A DNA stretch of 53,466 nt from Alishewanella agri BL06. Its GTDB lineage: Bacteria; Pseudomonadota; Gammaproteobacteria; Enterobacterales; Alteromonadaceae. The translations under genes were made by a program, and so were the position numbers. This document shows, in pieces, positions 34,623 through 43,579 of the stretch. The stretch's first letter is position 1; every line of letters begins with the position of its first letter. Below the pieces are notes generated by a model, which saw only the letters and a program-made list of their open reading frames with translations, had not been told where the DNA came from and ran no database searches. The DNA lies in the NCBI RefSeq assembly GCF_000272005.1, contig NZ_AKKU01000028.1:1-53466 (forward strand), read 5' to 3'.

Positions 34623-35938
34623 TGAAATTAATAAAATCTATTCTGGCCGCAGCCTGTGTGCTGGCGGCCGGCAGTGCCGCCGCGGTTAATCCGGTACCAG
34701 GCACGGCAGCGAGCCAGCCCCTGTTATTAAAAAATGCTACCGTCCATTCAGTGGTGGTCGCACCAACGGTGCAGGATGTACTGATTCAGGATGGTAAAAT
34801 TGCCGCGGTTGGCGTGAACCTGAGCGCGCCAGCCAATGCACAGGTGCAGGATCTGACTGGTAAGAATCTGTACCCGGGCCTGATTGCACTGATTAATCAG
34901 CTGGGTTTAATTGAAGTCGAGGCGGTACGTGCCACCCGTGATGATCGGGAAACCACTGCTACTAACCCGGATTTGCGCGCTGAAGTGGCCTTTAATGCTG
35001 ATTCGGCCGTGATCCCAACCATTCGCAGTAATGGCTTTAGCCACAGCCTGATTTACCCGTCCGGCGCGCTGATCACCGGGCGCTCAGCCCTGATGCAACT
35101 GGATGGTTGGAACTGGCAGGATGCTTTGGTGCAATCCAGTGTTGGCTTGCATGTCAATTGGCCACGAATGGGGATTCAAACCGGCTGGTGGGTTCGCGAT
35201 AGTGTCGAGCAGCAGCAAAAGCGTCAGGCCGAGCAGCTGGCGCAATTGCAGGACTACTTTACTGCGGCTCATGCCTACTATCTGGCGGAAAAAGCAGGGC
35301 TGAATCGTGGTCGTGATTCACGCTGGCATGCCATGTTAAGCTTTTTTGAGCAGCAGTTACCGCTGTTTGTGCATGCCGATGACCCACGGCAAATGCGTCA
35401 GGCAATGCTGCTGGCGCAGCAGTATGGCGTGAAGTTAGTGATTGTCGGTGGTCGTGATAGCTGGCGCATTGCTGATGAGCTGGCTGCCAACCAGGTGGCG
35501 GTGATCTATACCGCACCTTATGGTCTGCCGACCCGAGGTGATGAAGCCTACGATCAGGCGTTTAGTGCGCCAGGCGTGTTAAAACGTGCCGGCGTGAAGT
35601 TTGCGCTATCGCTGGACGGCTTCTGGGATACCCGTAATCTGGTGTTTGCTGCCGGCCATGTTACCCGCTATGGGCTGGATCCTGCTGCCGCGCTGCGCGC
35701 ACTGACGCTGGATGCTGCAGAGATTGCCGGTGTTGCCGATCGTCTTGGTTCGATTGAAGTGGGTAAAAGTGCCAGCTTAGTGGTATCAAACGGTGATATT
35801 TTCGATTACCGCGGCCATCAGGTTGAACAAATGTGGATCGATGGCCGTACTGTCAATCTGGATAACAAGCATAAGCAGCTGCATCGTCGCTATCAGCAGC
35901 GTTATCAGCAGCAGGGGCAGCTTTCTGCACAACCCTGA
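34622..35938 (+). CDS. Amidohydrolase-like protein lacking the HxH site
   Basis: The 438-residue exported protein (signal peptide about 1-22) is an amidohydrolase homologue: the N-terminal beta-sandwich (LLLKNATVHSV, LIQDGKIAAVG) and the C-terminal return (GSIEVGKSASLVVSNGDIFDY) are clear. The segment YPGLIALINQLGL replaces the usual GLIDxHxH, so metal binding there is lost. It is probably a non-catalytic partner of the upstream double-domain protein. The ATG shares one base with the previous stop (TGATG), implying coupled translation and a fixed stoichiometry. A good terminator follows. Confidence 0.85.
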   Translation: MKLIKSILAAACVLAAGSAAAVNPVPGTAASQPLLLKNATVHSVVVAPTVQDVLIQDGKIAAVGVNLSAPANAQVQDLTGKNLYPGLIALINQLGLIEVEAVRATRDDRETTATNPDLRAEVAFNADSAVIPTIRSNGFSHSLIYPSGALITGRSALMQLDGWNWQDALVQSSVGLHVNWPRMGIQTGWWVRDSVEQQQKRQAEQLAQLQDYFTAAHAYYLAEKAGLNRGRDSRWHAMLSFFEQQLPLFVHADDPRQMRQAMLLAQQYGVKLVIVGGRDSWRIADELAANQVAVIYTAPYGLPTRGDEAYDQAFSAPGVLKRAGVKFALSLDGFWDTRNLVFAAGHVTRYGLDPAAALRALTLDAAEIAGVADRLGSIEVGKSASLVVSNGDIFDYRGHQVEQMWIDGRTVNLDNKHKQLHRRYQQRYQQQGQLSAQP

Positions 35939-35959
35939 TGTTTGCTGCGTAACGTTTCC

Positions 35960-35991
35960 GGGTGCCGCTTAAGCGGCACCCTTTTTGTTTT
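35960..35991 (+). terminator. Intrinsic terminator of the amidohydrolase unit
   Basis: GGGTGCCGC (35960-35968) pairs with GCGGCACCC (35973-35981) around TTAA, followed by TTTTTGTTTT. A textbook rho-independent terminator. Confidence 0.9.
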
Positions 35992-36023
35992 CAGTAATCT
36001 TATGAGTAAACGAGTACTGTCGT

Positions 36024-37691
36024 ATGAAAAAACCTGTTTTATTGGCGCTGGCCGCAGCGGCTACGCTGTTTGCCTGTGGTAAGTCAGCGCCGGAGCTAAG
36101 CCAGCCTAAAGCTAACCCGCTGTTTATTGAGAGCCATCTGAGCTTTTTAGCGGATGATTTACTGGAAGGCCGGGATACCGGCAGTCGTGGTCATGACATC
36201 GCCTCACTGTATATTGCCAAACAGTTACAGGGGTTGGGATTGAAAGGCGGTGCTGCCGATGGCAGTTTCTATCAGCAAGTCCCACTGCGCAAAGCCTTGC
36301 TGGTACCAGGTAGTGCCAAACTGAGTTTTCAGTTTGACGATCAAGTACAGGAGCTGAGCTATCCGCAGCAGTTTTTTAGTGGGCCTAGTTTACAACAGAC
36401 CAGTGTGGCGTTAACGGCGCCAATGGTATTTGTCGGCTATGGTTTGGTTTCCGAAGCTTTTGGGTTGAATGATTATGCGGACCTTGATGTAACAGGCAAG
36501 GTTGTGGTCATGCTGGCAGGTTTGCCTGCTAAGTTGCCTAGTGAAGAGCGTGCCTATCTGGGTAGCATGAAAACCGAGTTTGCCGCCGAGCGTGGTGCCG
36601 TTGGCATTCTAACGGTGCATACGCCTGAGCAAGAAAAAACGCGGCCTTATGCCAACAGCTTGCTGTATTTAAATACGCCCAGTATGACCTGGCTTAATGC
36701 TGATGGTGAACCGGGACGCGGCTTTCCGCAGTTACAAGGCAGTGCATATTTGCATCCGGAAGCGGCTAAAACCTTGTTTGCCGCCAGTGGTAAATCGCTG
36801 GATGAGATCTTTGCCCAGCTGGAGCAGGATGCAACCCCACAGGGCTTTGCTCTGAATGGTACTGTTAGTCTGCAAAGCGAGAGCAGTCATCAAAATGTAA
36901 CCAGCCCCAATGTGCTGGCGCTACTGCCTGGTTCTGATCCGAGCTTAAAAGATGAAGTCGTGGTATTAAGTGCACATTCTGATCATATTGGCCTGGCCAA
37001 TGATTTACGCACTAATGATAAAGTGAATAACGGTGCCATGGATAATGCTGCGGGCACCGCCATTTTGCTGGAGACGGCGCGCTTATTTGCGGCTTTGCCA
37101 GCGGCGCCGAAACGCTCGATTCTGTTTGTCGCGCTGACCGGCGAAGAGAAAGGCCTGCTGGGTGCCGATTACTTTGCCAAAAATCCACCTGTGGCGGTTG
37201 AGAAGTTGGTGGCCAATGTTAATTTGGATATGCCGGTGCTGCTTTACCCCTTTGCCGATCTGATAGCCTTTGGCGCTAACCATTCTACGCTGGGTGAGGT
37301 AGTAGCGCGTGCGGCGGAAAAAGAAGGTATTAAGCTCAGTGCCGATCCGATGCCAGAACAGGCAATTTTTACCCGCTCAGACCATTTCCGGTTAGTACAA
37401 CAGGGCGTACCGGCCGTCTTTTTAATGACCGGTTTTACCTCGCAGGATCCGGCGCAGGATGGCGGTAAGATCTGGGGCAGTTTCTTTGCCAAGCATTATC
37501 ATAAGCCATCAGACGATATCCCAAGCCTGGAACGTGACTACGGCCCCATTCGCTATGATGCCGGGGCGGTCTTTACTGATATTAACTTTAATATTGCCTT
37601 AGATGTGGCAAACGCCGCACAGCGACCACTGTGGCGCAAAGACAGCTTCTTCACCGGCGTTTTTGGCCGGCCGGATAACTCGGAACAGTGA
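36024..37691 (+). CDS. M28-family peptidase lipoprotein
   Basis: The 555-residue protein starts with a lipoprotein signal peptide (lipobox LFAC, Cys18). It is an M28 zinc aminopeptidase with an inserted PA-type domain (about 125-250). The metal and catalytic residues can be read: His in SAHSDHIG, Asp in GAMDNAAGTA, the Glu pair in LTGEEKGLLGA, Asp in NLDMPV and a C-terminal His in KHYHKPSDD. Such enzymes remove N-terminal residues from peptides at the cell surface or periplasm. It stands alone between two terminators, but two amidohydrolase genes that could handle peptide-derived substrates lie just upstream. Confidence 0.9.
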   Translation: MKKPVLLALAAAATLFACGKSAPELSQPKANPLFIESHLSFLADDLLEGRDTGSRGHDIASLYIAKQLQGLGLKGGAADGSFYQQVPLRKALLVPGSAKLSFQFDDQVQELSYPQQFFSGPSLQQTSVALTAPMVFVGYGLVSEAFGLNDYADLDVTGKVVVMLAGLPAKLPSEERAYLGSMKTEFAAERGAVGILTVHTPEQEKTRPYANSLLYLNTPSMTWLNADGEPGRGFPQLQGSAYLHPEAAKTLFAASGKSLDEIFAQLEQDATPQGFALNGTVSLQSESSHQNVTSPNVLALLPGSDPSLKDEVVVLSAHSDHIGLANDLRTNDKVNNGAMDNAAGTAILLETARLFAALPAAPKRSILFVALTGEEKGLLGADYFAKNPPVAVEKLVANVNLDMPVLLYPFADLIAFGANHSTLGEVVARAAEKEGIKLSADPMPEQAIFTRSDHFRLVQQGVPAVFLMTGFTSQDPAQDGGKIWGSFFAKHYHKPSDDIPSLERDYGPIRYDAGAVFTDINFNIALDVANAAQRPLWRKDSFFTGVFGRPDNSEQ

Positions 37692-37699
37692 GCCTGAGC

Positions 37700-37726
37700 A
37701 AAAACGGCAGCTTGAGCTGCCGTTTT
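37700..37726. terminator. Bidirectional terminator between the M28 gene and the SUI1-family gene
   Basis: AAAACGGCAGCT (37701-37712) pairs with AGCTGCCGTTTT (37715-37726). A- and T-runs flank the 12-bp stem, so it can terminate transcription in both directions. Confidence 0.82.
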
Positions 37727-37746
37727 ACTGTTAAGTTATGGTTCTG

Positions 37747-38151
37747 CTAGCCGCCGGCTTGTTTTACCTGATAGCCTTTTTGCTGCAGGACTGCCGTGAC
37801 CTGTTCGCGTTTATCGCCCTGAATTTCGATCACGCCGTCTTTTACCGCACCACCGCAGGCACATTTCTTTTTCAACTCAGAGCATAAGGCATTTAGTTGC
37901 TCGTTGCTGCCGGTAAGGCCGCTTATCGTCAGGACGGTTTTACCACCCCGGCCTTTGGTTTCACGCCTTACCCTAAGAGCCCCGTCTGCGTAGGCGGTAC
38001 CGACTATTTTTTGCTCTGTTTTGCTGTTAATGCGACCACTGGCCGTGGAATAAACCAGATTGTCAGCAGCCGAGGCCGGTACCAAAGCTTCCGGACTGTT
38101 GTTGGCTCCCAGTTGCGTTTGCCAATCGGCAAGAGATATTTTTTTACTCAT
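37747..38151 (-). CDS. yciH: YciH/SUI1-family translation initiation-like protein
   Basis: The 134-residue protein belongs to the eIF1/SUI1 family, whose bacterial member YciH affects start-site fidelity in vitro and stress-related translation. The C-terminal domain is typical: RRETKGRGGKTVLTISGL, LKKKCACGGAVKDGVIEIQGDKR and a final KGYQV. It has about 25 extra N-terminal residues compared with E. coli YciH (108). The ATG at 38151 is chosen because it gives the family-like N-terminus MSKK; a TTG at 38184 would extend it further. No good ribosome binding site is seen for either. Confidence 0.88.
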   Translation of the reverse strand: MSKKISLADWQTQLGANNSPEALVPASAADNLVYSTASGRINSKTEQKIVGTAYADGALRVRRETKGRGGKTVLTISGLTGSNEQLNALCSELKKKCACGGAVKDGVIEIQGDKREQVTAVLQQKGYQVKQAGG

Positions 38152-38293
38152 AAGATAGGGATCTGCGTAAACGATTGCCGGCAAGCTTACTGAGGTGGTA
38201 AGCGCGAGGCAAGTTTTTCGGTGGTCAGCTTGGATTTTCAGTGGCTTCTGGTAGAATGATGCGCATTATTTTAGAAATCTGGACGGCTATACT

Positions 38294-38995
38294 TTGAGTA
38301 ATTCAGTCTCTTTAACACAGTATTTGCAATTAAGTGGTTTAGCAGAGTGGGCGACTCCGGCTTTTACTGCCGCAGTCGCTGAACAACAGCAGGCGTTGCA
38401 GCAGTATCTGCAGCAAGCGGCCGACACAGCGGTGAACTGGCAATATCAGGTGCCAGAGCTCGGTGAAGGTGGGGCCTGCTCACTGTTTGGCGTGCTGGCG
38501 GCAGAGCCATATGATTTAACCGCTATTTTAGGTGGTCAAACTGCTGCCAATCAACAAGCCCTCAGTAAGCTCAGTCAAATTACTGCTTTTTATCAACAGC
38601 AGGCTGGCGTGGCCTGGTTTGGCATCTACCAGGCGAGACAAAATCCAGCTGGCGAAGCGGTATTGGTCAAACTCAGCTACTTTGGTGCGCCCTCACGCGC
38701 CGAGTTCCCGCTGACGGCAGAGTTCGCTGCAATCAGTAACAACAGCACTGTTGGCTTAAGCGGTAAAGCGCGGGTGATTAACAGTGTCGCCAGTTATTTA
38801 CAACAGGGTGGCGAATACTATACGTGTGACCCGAAAGTTCAGGCCGAAGCCTGTTTGCCACTCTATGCGCAATCGGGCAGAATACTGGGCATTGTCGATG
38901 CCGAAGACTTCCAGCCAGAGGTGTTTAATCCGCAGGCGCTGGCCTTGCTGGTGGCGGTCTGCCTGACTATTCCGGACTATTTACCGGCCGTGTAA
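38294..38995 (+). CDS. GAF-domain-like protein
   Basis: A 233-residue cytoplasmic protein without signal peptide. The second half (about 85-225) looks like a GAF domain: AWFGIYQAR, LVKLSYFGAPSRAEFPL, and ACLPLYAQSGRILGIVDAEDFQPEVFNPQ, which resembles the core of free-methionine-R-sulfoxide-reductase-type GAF proteins. The ligand is unknown and I do not see the full fRMsr cysteine set. The start is TTG at 38294. A TAGAAT hexamer at 38252-38257 could be its -10. It lies 40 bp before the aminotransferase gene on the same strand with no terminator between them. Confidence 0.65.
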   Translation: MSNSVSLTQYLQLSGLAEWATPAFTAAVAEQQQALQQYLQQAADTAVNWQYQVPELGEGGACSLFGVLAAEPYDLTAILGGQTAANQQALSKLSQITAFYQQQAGVAWFGIYQARQNPAGEAVLVKLSYFGAPSRAEFPLTAEFAAISNNSTVGLSGKARVINSVASYLQQGGEYYTCDPKVQAEACLPLYAQSGRILGIVDAEDFQPEVFNPQALALLVAVCLTIPDYLPAV

Positions 38996-39035
38996 ACCGG
39001 CTTTTTTATTAGCACTCTAATCCAGGTAGAACATT

Positions 39036-40232
39036 ATGTTTGCTCAGTTAAAACCCGTCGCCACCGATCCCATTCTGGGCCTGATGGCGGCTTACCGTGA
39101 AGATCCTAATCCACTGAAAGTTGACCTTGGCGTCGGTGTGTATAAAGACGAGCAGGGCCACACGGCGGTGCTGAAGTGCGTAAAAGAAGCCGAAGCTCTG
39201 CGTCTGAAGCAGGAAGATAGTAAAACCTATATTGGGATGGCCGGAGATCCGGGGTTTAACGCCCATATTGAGAAGCTGGCCTTTGGCAGTAGCCATCCGG
39301 TGTTGCTAGCGAACCGGGTGACCACGGCGCATACGCCTGGCGGTACTGGCGCACTGCGGGTAGCGGCCGAGTTTATTAAACGTGCTAATCCGGATGCGAC
39401 AATTTGGGTCACCACCCCGACCTGGGCTAACCATATTTCGATGTTTCAGGCAGCTGGCTTAAAAGTTAAAGAGTACGCCTATTACGATTACGATACCAAG
39501 GGGCTAAAAACCGAGCAGATGTTCGCAGAGTTAGCGCAAGTGCCGGCCGGCGACGTGGTATTAGTTCATGCCTGCTGTCATAACCCCAGTGGTATGGATC
39601 TGAACTTTGAGCAATGGCAGCGCTTTACCGAGTTGGCACTGGAGCGAGGCTTTACGCCATTGGTAGATATGGCCTACCAGGGCTTTGGTAGCGGTTTGGA
39701 TGAAGATGCCAAGGGCCTGCGTTATCTGGCGGAGCGGGTCGCTGAGATGATCTTGTGTAGCTCTTGCTCGAAGAATTTTGGCCTGTATCGTGAGCGGATC
39801 GGTGCGGTTAGTGTCGTCTCTGCAGACAGCAAGGTGATGGAGCTGGCGAAAGTCAATCTGCTGAGCGTCGTACGCTCGATTTACTCCATGCCACCGGCAC
39901 ACGGCGCCATTATCGTTAGCCATATTCTGGATAGCGCGGAATTAACAGCATTGTGGCATCAGGAACTGGCAGAAATGCGCGACCGGATTAACAGCTACCG
40001 TCAGCTGATTATTGATAAATTTGCCGCCGAAGGGATTACGCAGGATTTTAGCTTTATCGCCCGTCAGCACGGTATGTTTAGCTTTCTGGGAATCAATAAA
40101 GCGCAAATCGATCGCTTACGCGAAGAGTTTAGTATTTATATGGTGGGTTCAAGCCGGGTCAGTATTGCCGGGTTAAATCATACTAATATCGATTATTTCG
40201 CCAAAGCCGTGGCGACGGTGTTAAAAGGCTAA
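39036..40232 (+). CDS. Class I aspartate/aromatic amino acid aminotransferase
   Basis: A 398-residue pyridoxal-phosphate enzyme of the AspC/TyrB type. It transfers amino groups between aspartate or aromatic amino acids and 2-oxoglutarate, the last step of tyrosine and phenylalanine synthesis. Clear features are NLGVGVYKDE-like DLGVGVYKDEQG near 30-41, TPGGTGALR near 105-113, HNPSGMD near 182-188, and the Schiff-base lysine Lys246 in SSCSKNFGLYRERIGA. The two E. coli paralogues are too alike to choose between by eye, so no symbol is given. It sits 40 bp after the GAF gene and probably shares its transcript. Confidence 0.92.
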   Translation: MFAQLKPVATDPILGLMAAYREDPNPLKVDLGVGVYKDEQGHTAVLKCVKEAEALRLKQEDSKTYIGMAGDPGFNAHIEKLAFGSSHPVLLANRVTTAHTPGGTGALRVAAEFIKRANPDATIWVTTPTWANHISMFQAAGLKVKEYAYYDYDTKGLKTEQMFAELAQVPAGDVVLVHACCHNPSGMDLNFEQWQRFTELALERGFTPLVDMAYQGFGSGLDEDAKGLRYLAERVAEMILCSSCSKNFGLYRERIGAVSVVSADSKVMELAKVNLLSVVRSIYSMPPAHGAIIVSHILDSAELTALWHQELAEMRDRINSYRQLIIDKFAAEGITQDFSFIARQHGMFSFLGINKAQIDRLREEFSIYMVGSSRVSIAGLNHTNIDYFAKAVATVLKG

Positions 40233-40245
40233 CCTTGCTGGCTAA

Positions 40246-40278
40246 CAGGCCCCGGTTGCGCAATACCACTGGGGCCTG
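40246..40278. terminator. Long hairpin between the aminotransferase and small secreted protein genes
   Basis: CAGGCCCC (40246-40253) pairs with GGGGCCTG (40271-40278) around a 17-base loop containing a smaller GGT/ACC pairing. It lies between convergent genes without a U-tract. Confidence 0.45.
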
Positions 40279-40315
40279 AAGGCGTACTGCATTACCGCCT
40301 GTCCTGTATTCTGCA

Positions 40316-40597
40316 TTATTCCGCCTTAGCCTGAGCCTCTGGCTTAGCGACTGGACTGGTCGTTGCTACGTCAGTCTGTTCTGGCGTAACAGCGGATGCC
40401 AAACCAATTTGCTCTGCAACTTGCCGCACGCTGCTTTCCAGCGCTTGTTTCGCTTGTACTTTTACCGATTCACGTAATTCGCTCAGCTGTTTGCTCAGTA
40501 ATTCACTACTGAGTTCGCTCAGGCTATTGGCACTGGCCGGGGCGGCTAAGGTTAAAGCTACAACAGTGGTCAGCATCAGTTTAGTTAAGGTTTTCAT
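40316..40597 (-). CDS. Small secreted helical protein of unknown function
   Basis: The 93-residue product has a clear signal peptide (MKTLTKLMLTTVVALTLAAPASA, cleavage likely after residue 23). The mature part of about 70 residues has an amphipathic helix (SLSELSSELLSKQLSELRESVKVQAKQALESS) and a disordered Ala/Pro/Thr-rich C-terminus. I do not recognise a family. A 10-bp imperfect hairpin (40614-40641) lies in its 5' leader, 17-44 bases before the start codon. Confidence 0.65.
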   Translation of the reverse strand: MKTLTKLMLTTVVALTLAAPASANSLSELSSELLSKQLSELRESVKVQAKQALESSVRQVAEQIGLASAVTPEQTDVATTSPVAKPEAQAKAE

Positions 40598-40812
40598 ATT
40601 CTACTCGCTTCGTTAAGGGTTAGTGGGTTACTACCCCCTTACTATTACAAGCGTTATGCCAACTTTGTAACTAACTTAACATCATGTTTTATATATAATT
40701 ATTTTTATATGCCAGTTTTTATTAATTTGTGAAAATTACTTAATACTAATTAGTAGCGTTTTTGACTAAAAATTAGGTTTTTTGTTTTCAATCTGGGATG
40801 GCAAGCGGAAAT

Positions 40813-40832
40813 CCGATGATGATCGGTTTTTT
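40813..40832 (+). terminator. Orphan terminator-like hairpin upstream of gdhA
   Basis: CCGAT (40813-40817) pairs with ATCGG (40822-40826) around GATG, followed by six T residues. No plus-strand gene ends before it, so it may end a short unannotated transcript or attenuate a longer gdhA leader. The stem is only 5 bp, so the call is modest. Confidence 0.4.
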
Positions 40833-40882
40833 ATGCGCAATAAACTTACTATTCCATATATTTATGCGCATTATTTGTTTAA

Positions 40883-42322
<1,440 letters not shown>

Positions 42323-42329
42323 CGACCTG

Positions 42330-42345
42330 GGGCGTTTAAACGCCC
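42330..42345. terminator. Palindrome after gdhA
   Basis: GGGCGTTTAAACGCCC is a perfect 16-bp palindrome between the convergent gdhA and membrane-protein genes, reaching the stop codon of the latter. There is no U-tract. Confidence 0.45.
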
Positions 42346-42992
42346 TAGCGATCCGGCGACAGGTACTCATTATCGTAAAAAGTTCTGAGCCACTGTGGCC
42401 GGTACACCGCCATCAGGGTGATGGCCATGCCATTAAGCAGAGCTTCACCAAACCAAATCAGTAACGCCAGCTGCGTATAGTTTTGATAGATGGTATGCCA
42501 GCCGTAATCAAACTGAGTATAGAACCACAAAGACGTCAGCAAGATTTTCACGCAGATCGTCAGAGCTGCACTGATAAAGCCGGCAACAAAGATATAAACA
42601 AACAGGTGCCGGCTTAAATAGTGATAAGACCAGACAAATACGGCGTAACTAAACAAGCCGGGTAGTACAAAGGTGGTTAAGGCAAAGGCGCCGCCATCTG
42701 GCCAGTCGATAACTCCAAACAGCATTAACAGCAGCAGCGGCAGACAACTAATCCAGATCGCGATACGCCAGCCATGACACAGTACCAGTGTTGTCACACC
42801 AAGAAAGAATAATTCCAACCCCGGTGCGATACCGGCCCGCACCGACCAGAGCAGCGTCAGCGCCACAGCCGAAGCGAATACCAGATGTTGATAGCCTGAG
42901 ATCTGCAGCAGCCGTGGTAACAGTTCCCGCGGATAAAAACGCAGCAGGATAAATGCAAACAGGATCCAGCTTAAAAGTTGCCAGCTGCTCAT
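42345..42992 (-). CDS. CbiM-like (energy-coupling factor permease family) membrane protein
   Basis: The 215-residue protein is highly hydrophobic with six or seven helices. Its C-terminal segment WFGEALLNGMAITLMAVYRPQWLRTFYDNEYL resembles proteins annotated as energy-coupling-factor ABC transporter permeases of the CbiM group, which mediate cobalt or nickel uptake. No energising ATPase or other ECF component is nearby, and the N-terminal MHIMEG-type metal motif of true CbiM proteins is absent. It may therefore act alone or have another role. Confidence 0.55.
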   Translation of the reverse strand: MSSWQLLSWILFAFILLRFYPRELLPRLLQISGYQHLVFASAVALTLLWSVRAGIAPGLELFFLGVTTLVLCHGWRIAIWISCLPLLLLMLFGVIDWPDGGAFALTTFVLPGLFSYAVFVWSYHYLSRHLFVYIFVAGFISAALTICVKILLTSLWFYTQFDYGWHTIYQNYTQLALLIWFGEALLNGMAITLMAVYRPQWLRTFYDNEYLSPDR

Positions 42993-43069
42993 TACAGTAC
43001 AATCAGTAACGTGGGTGCGGTTATTGTAACGGCTGTGCCAAGCGCTTGCCAGTTTTTGGTTTTATCAAA

Positions 43070-43087
43070 GCCTGGCAGCTGCCAGGC
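43070..43087 (-). terminator. Palindromic hairpin after the Fur-box-linked gene
   Basis: GCCTGGCAGCTGCCAGGC is a perfect 18-bp palindrome located 15 bases beyond the stop codon of the leftward gene. It is followed on the minus strand by a short TTTG run. Likely its terminator. Confidence 0.5.
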
Positions 43088-43101
43088 CATATTACAGAGG
43101 G

Positions 43102-43464
43102 TTAGTTAAGCAGCGCCTGACTTTGCTGCAAATAGGCCGCTGCGTTGGTTTTCACGCGCTGATAATCCATACTTTCTGAACCCAGATGCACTTCTTCCAG
43201 CACAGCTTTAATGTCGTCTGTTGCAGCGGGTAGCTTAGCCAATGCATTCTCCAGCGTATAGGTCAGCTGGTGGATCTCGGTCATGCTGGTCGGGTTTAAC
43301 TCGGTTTTTAACAACGCCGCTAACTTAGCGTTGTACTGTTTTAAAATACTTTTTGCTTGCGCGGCTGAGGTAATTTCGGTGCCCTGAAAATGGGCCGGAC
43401 GATCTGACGCCACAGTGGGTAAGGCAATACCGGTGAGCAGGGTAATAATCATCAGTGCTTTCAT
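43102..43464 (-). CDS. Small secreted protein (DUF6746-like) under a Fur box
   Basis: A 120-residue protein with a signal peptide (cleavage likely after TVAS near residue 20) and a mature helical domain of about 100 residues, including YNAKLAALLKTELNPTSMTEIHQLTYTLE. I believe it belongs to the family annotated DUF6746, of unknown function, but this is from memory. The start is the ATG at 43464, with AAGGAG 6 bases upstream; another ATG lies one codon earlier. A near-consensus Fur box overlaps the predicted transcription start, so expression should be repressed by iron. This suggests a periplasmic role in iron limitation or heme/metal handling. Confidence 0.75.
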   Translation of the reverse strand: MKALMIITLLTGIALPTVASDRPAHFQGTEITSAAQAKSILKQYNAKLAALLKTELNPTSMTEIHQLTYTLENALAKLPAATDDIKAVLEEVHLGSESMDYQRVKTNAAAYLQQSQALLN

Positions 43465-43479
43465 CATAAACTCCTTACA

Positions 43480-43494
43480 TGATAATGATTCTCA
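43480..43494. promoter_or_regulatory. Fur box
   Basis: TGATAATGATTCTCA matches the 7-1-7 Fur consensus TGATAATNATTATCA at 13 of 14 specified positions. It lies 16-30 bases upstream of the start codon and directly downstream of the -10 hexamer, so bound Fur would cover the transcription start. Confidence 0.8.
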
Positions 43495-43497
43495 GTT

Positions 43498-43525
43498 ACT
43501 ATACGCCTTTTTTTGTAATTGACAA
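43498..43525 (-). promoter_or_regulatory. Promoter of the Fur-box-linked gene
   Basis: On the minus strand TTGTCA (43525-43520) and TATAGT (43503-43498) are spaced 16 bp; each is one base from consensus. The start falls inside the Fur box. Confidence 0.65.
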
Positions 43526-43533
43526 GTTGTACC

Positions 43534-43563
43534 AACAAAAACGCCTGCAAGTGCAGGCGTTTT
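43534..43563 (-). terminator. Intrinsic terminator of ettA
   Basis: An 11-bp stem (43538-43548 with 43553-43563, loop AAGT/ACTT) is followed on the minus strand by TTTTTGTT. A canonical terminator for the leftward ettA gene, located just before the next leftward promoter. Confidence 0.85.
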
Positions 43564-43579
43564 AAAGAGAAAGCGGTGA

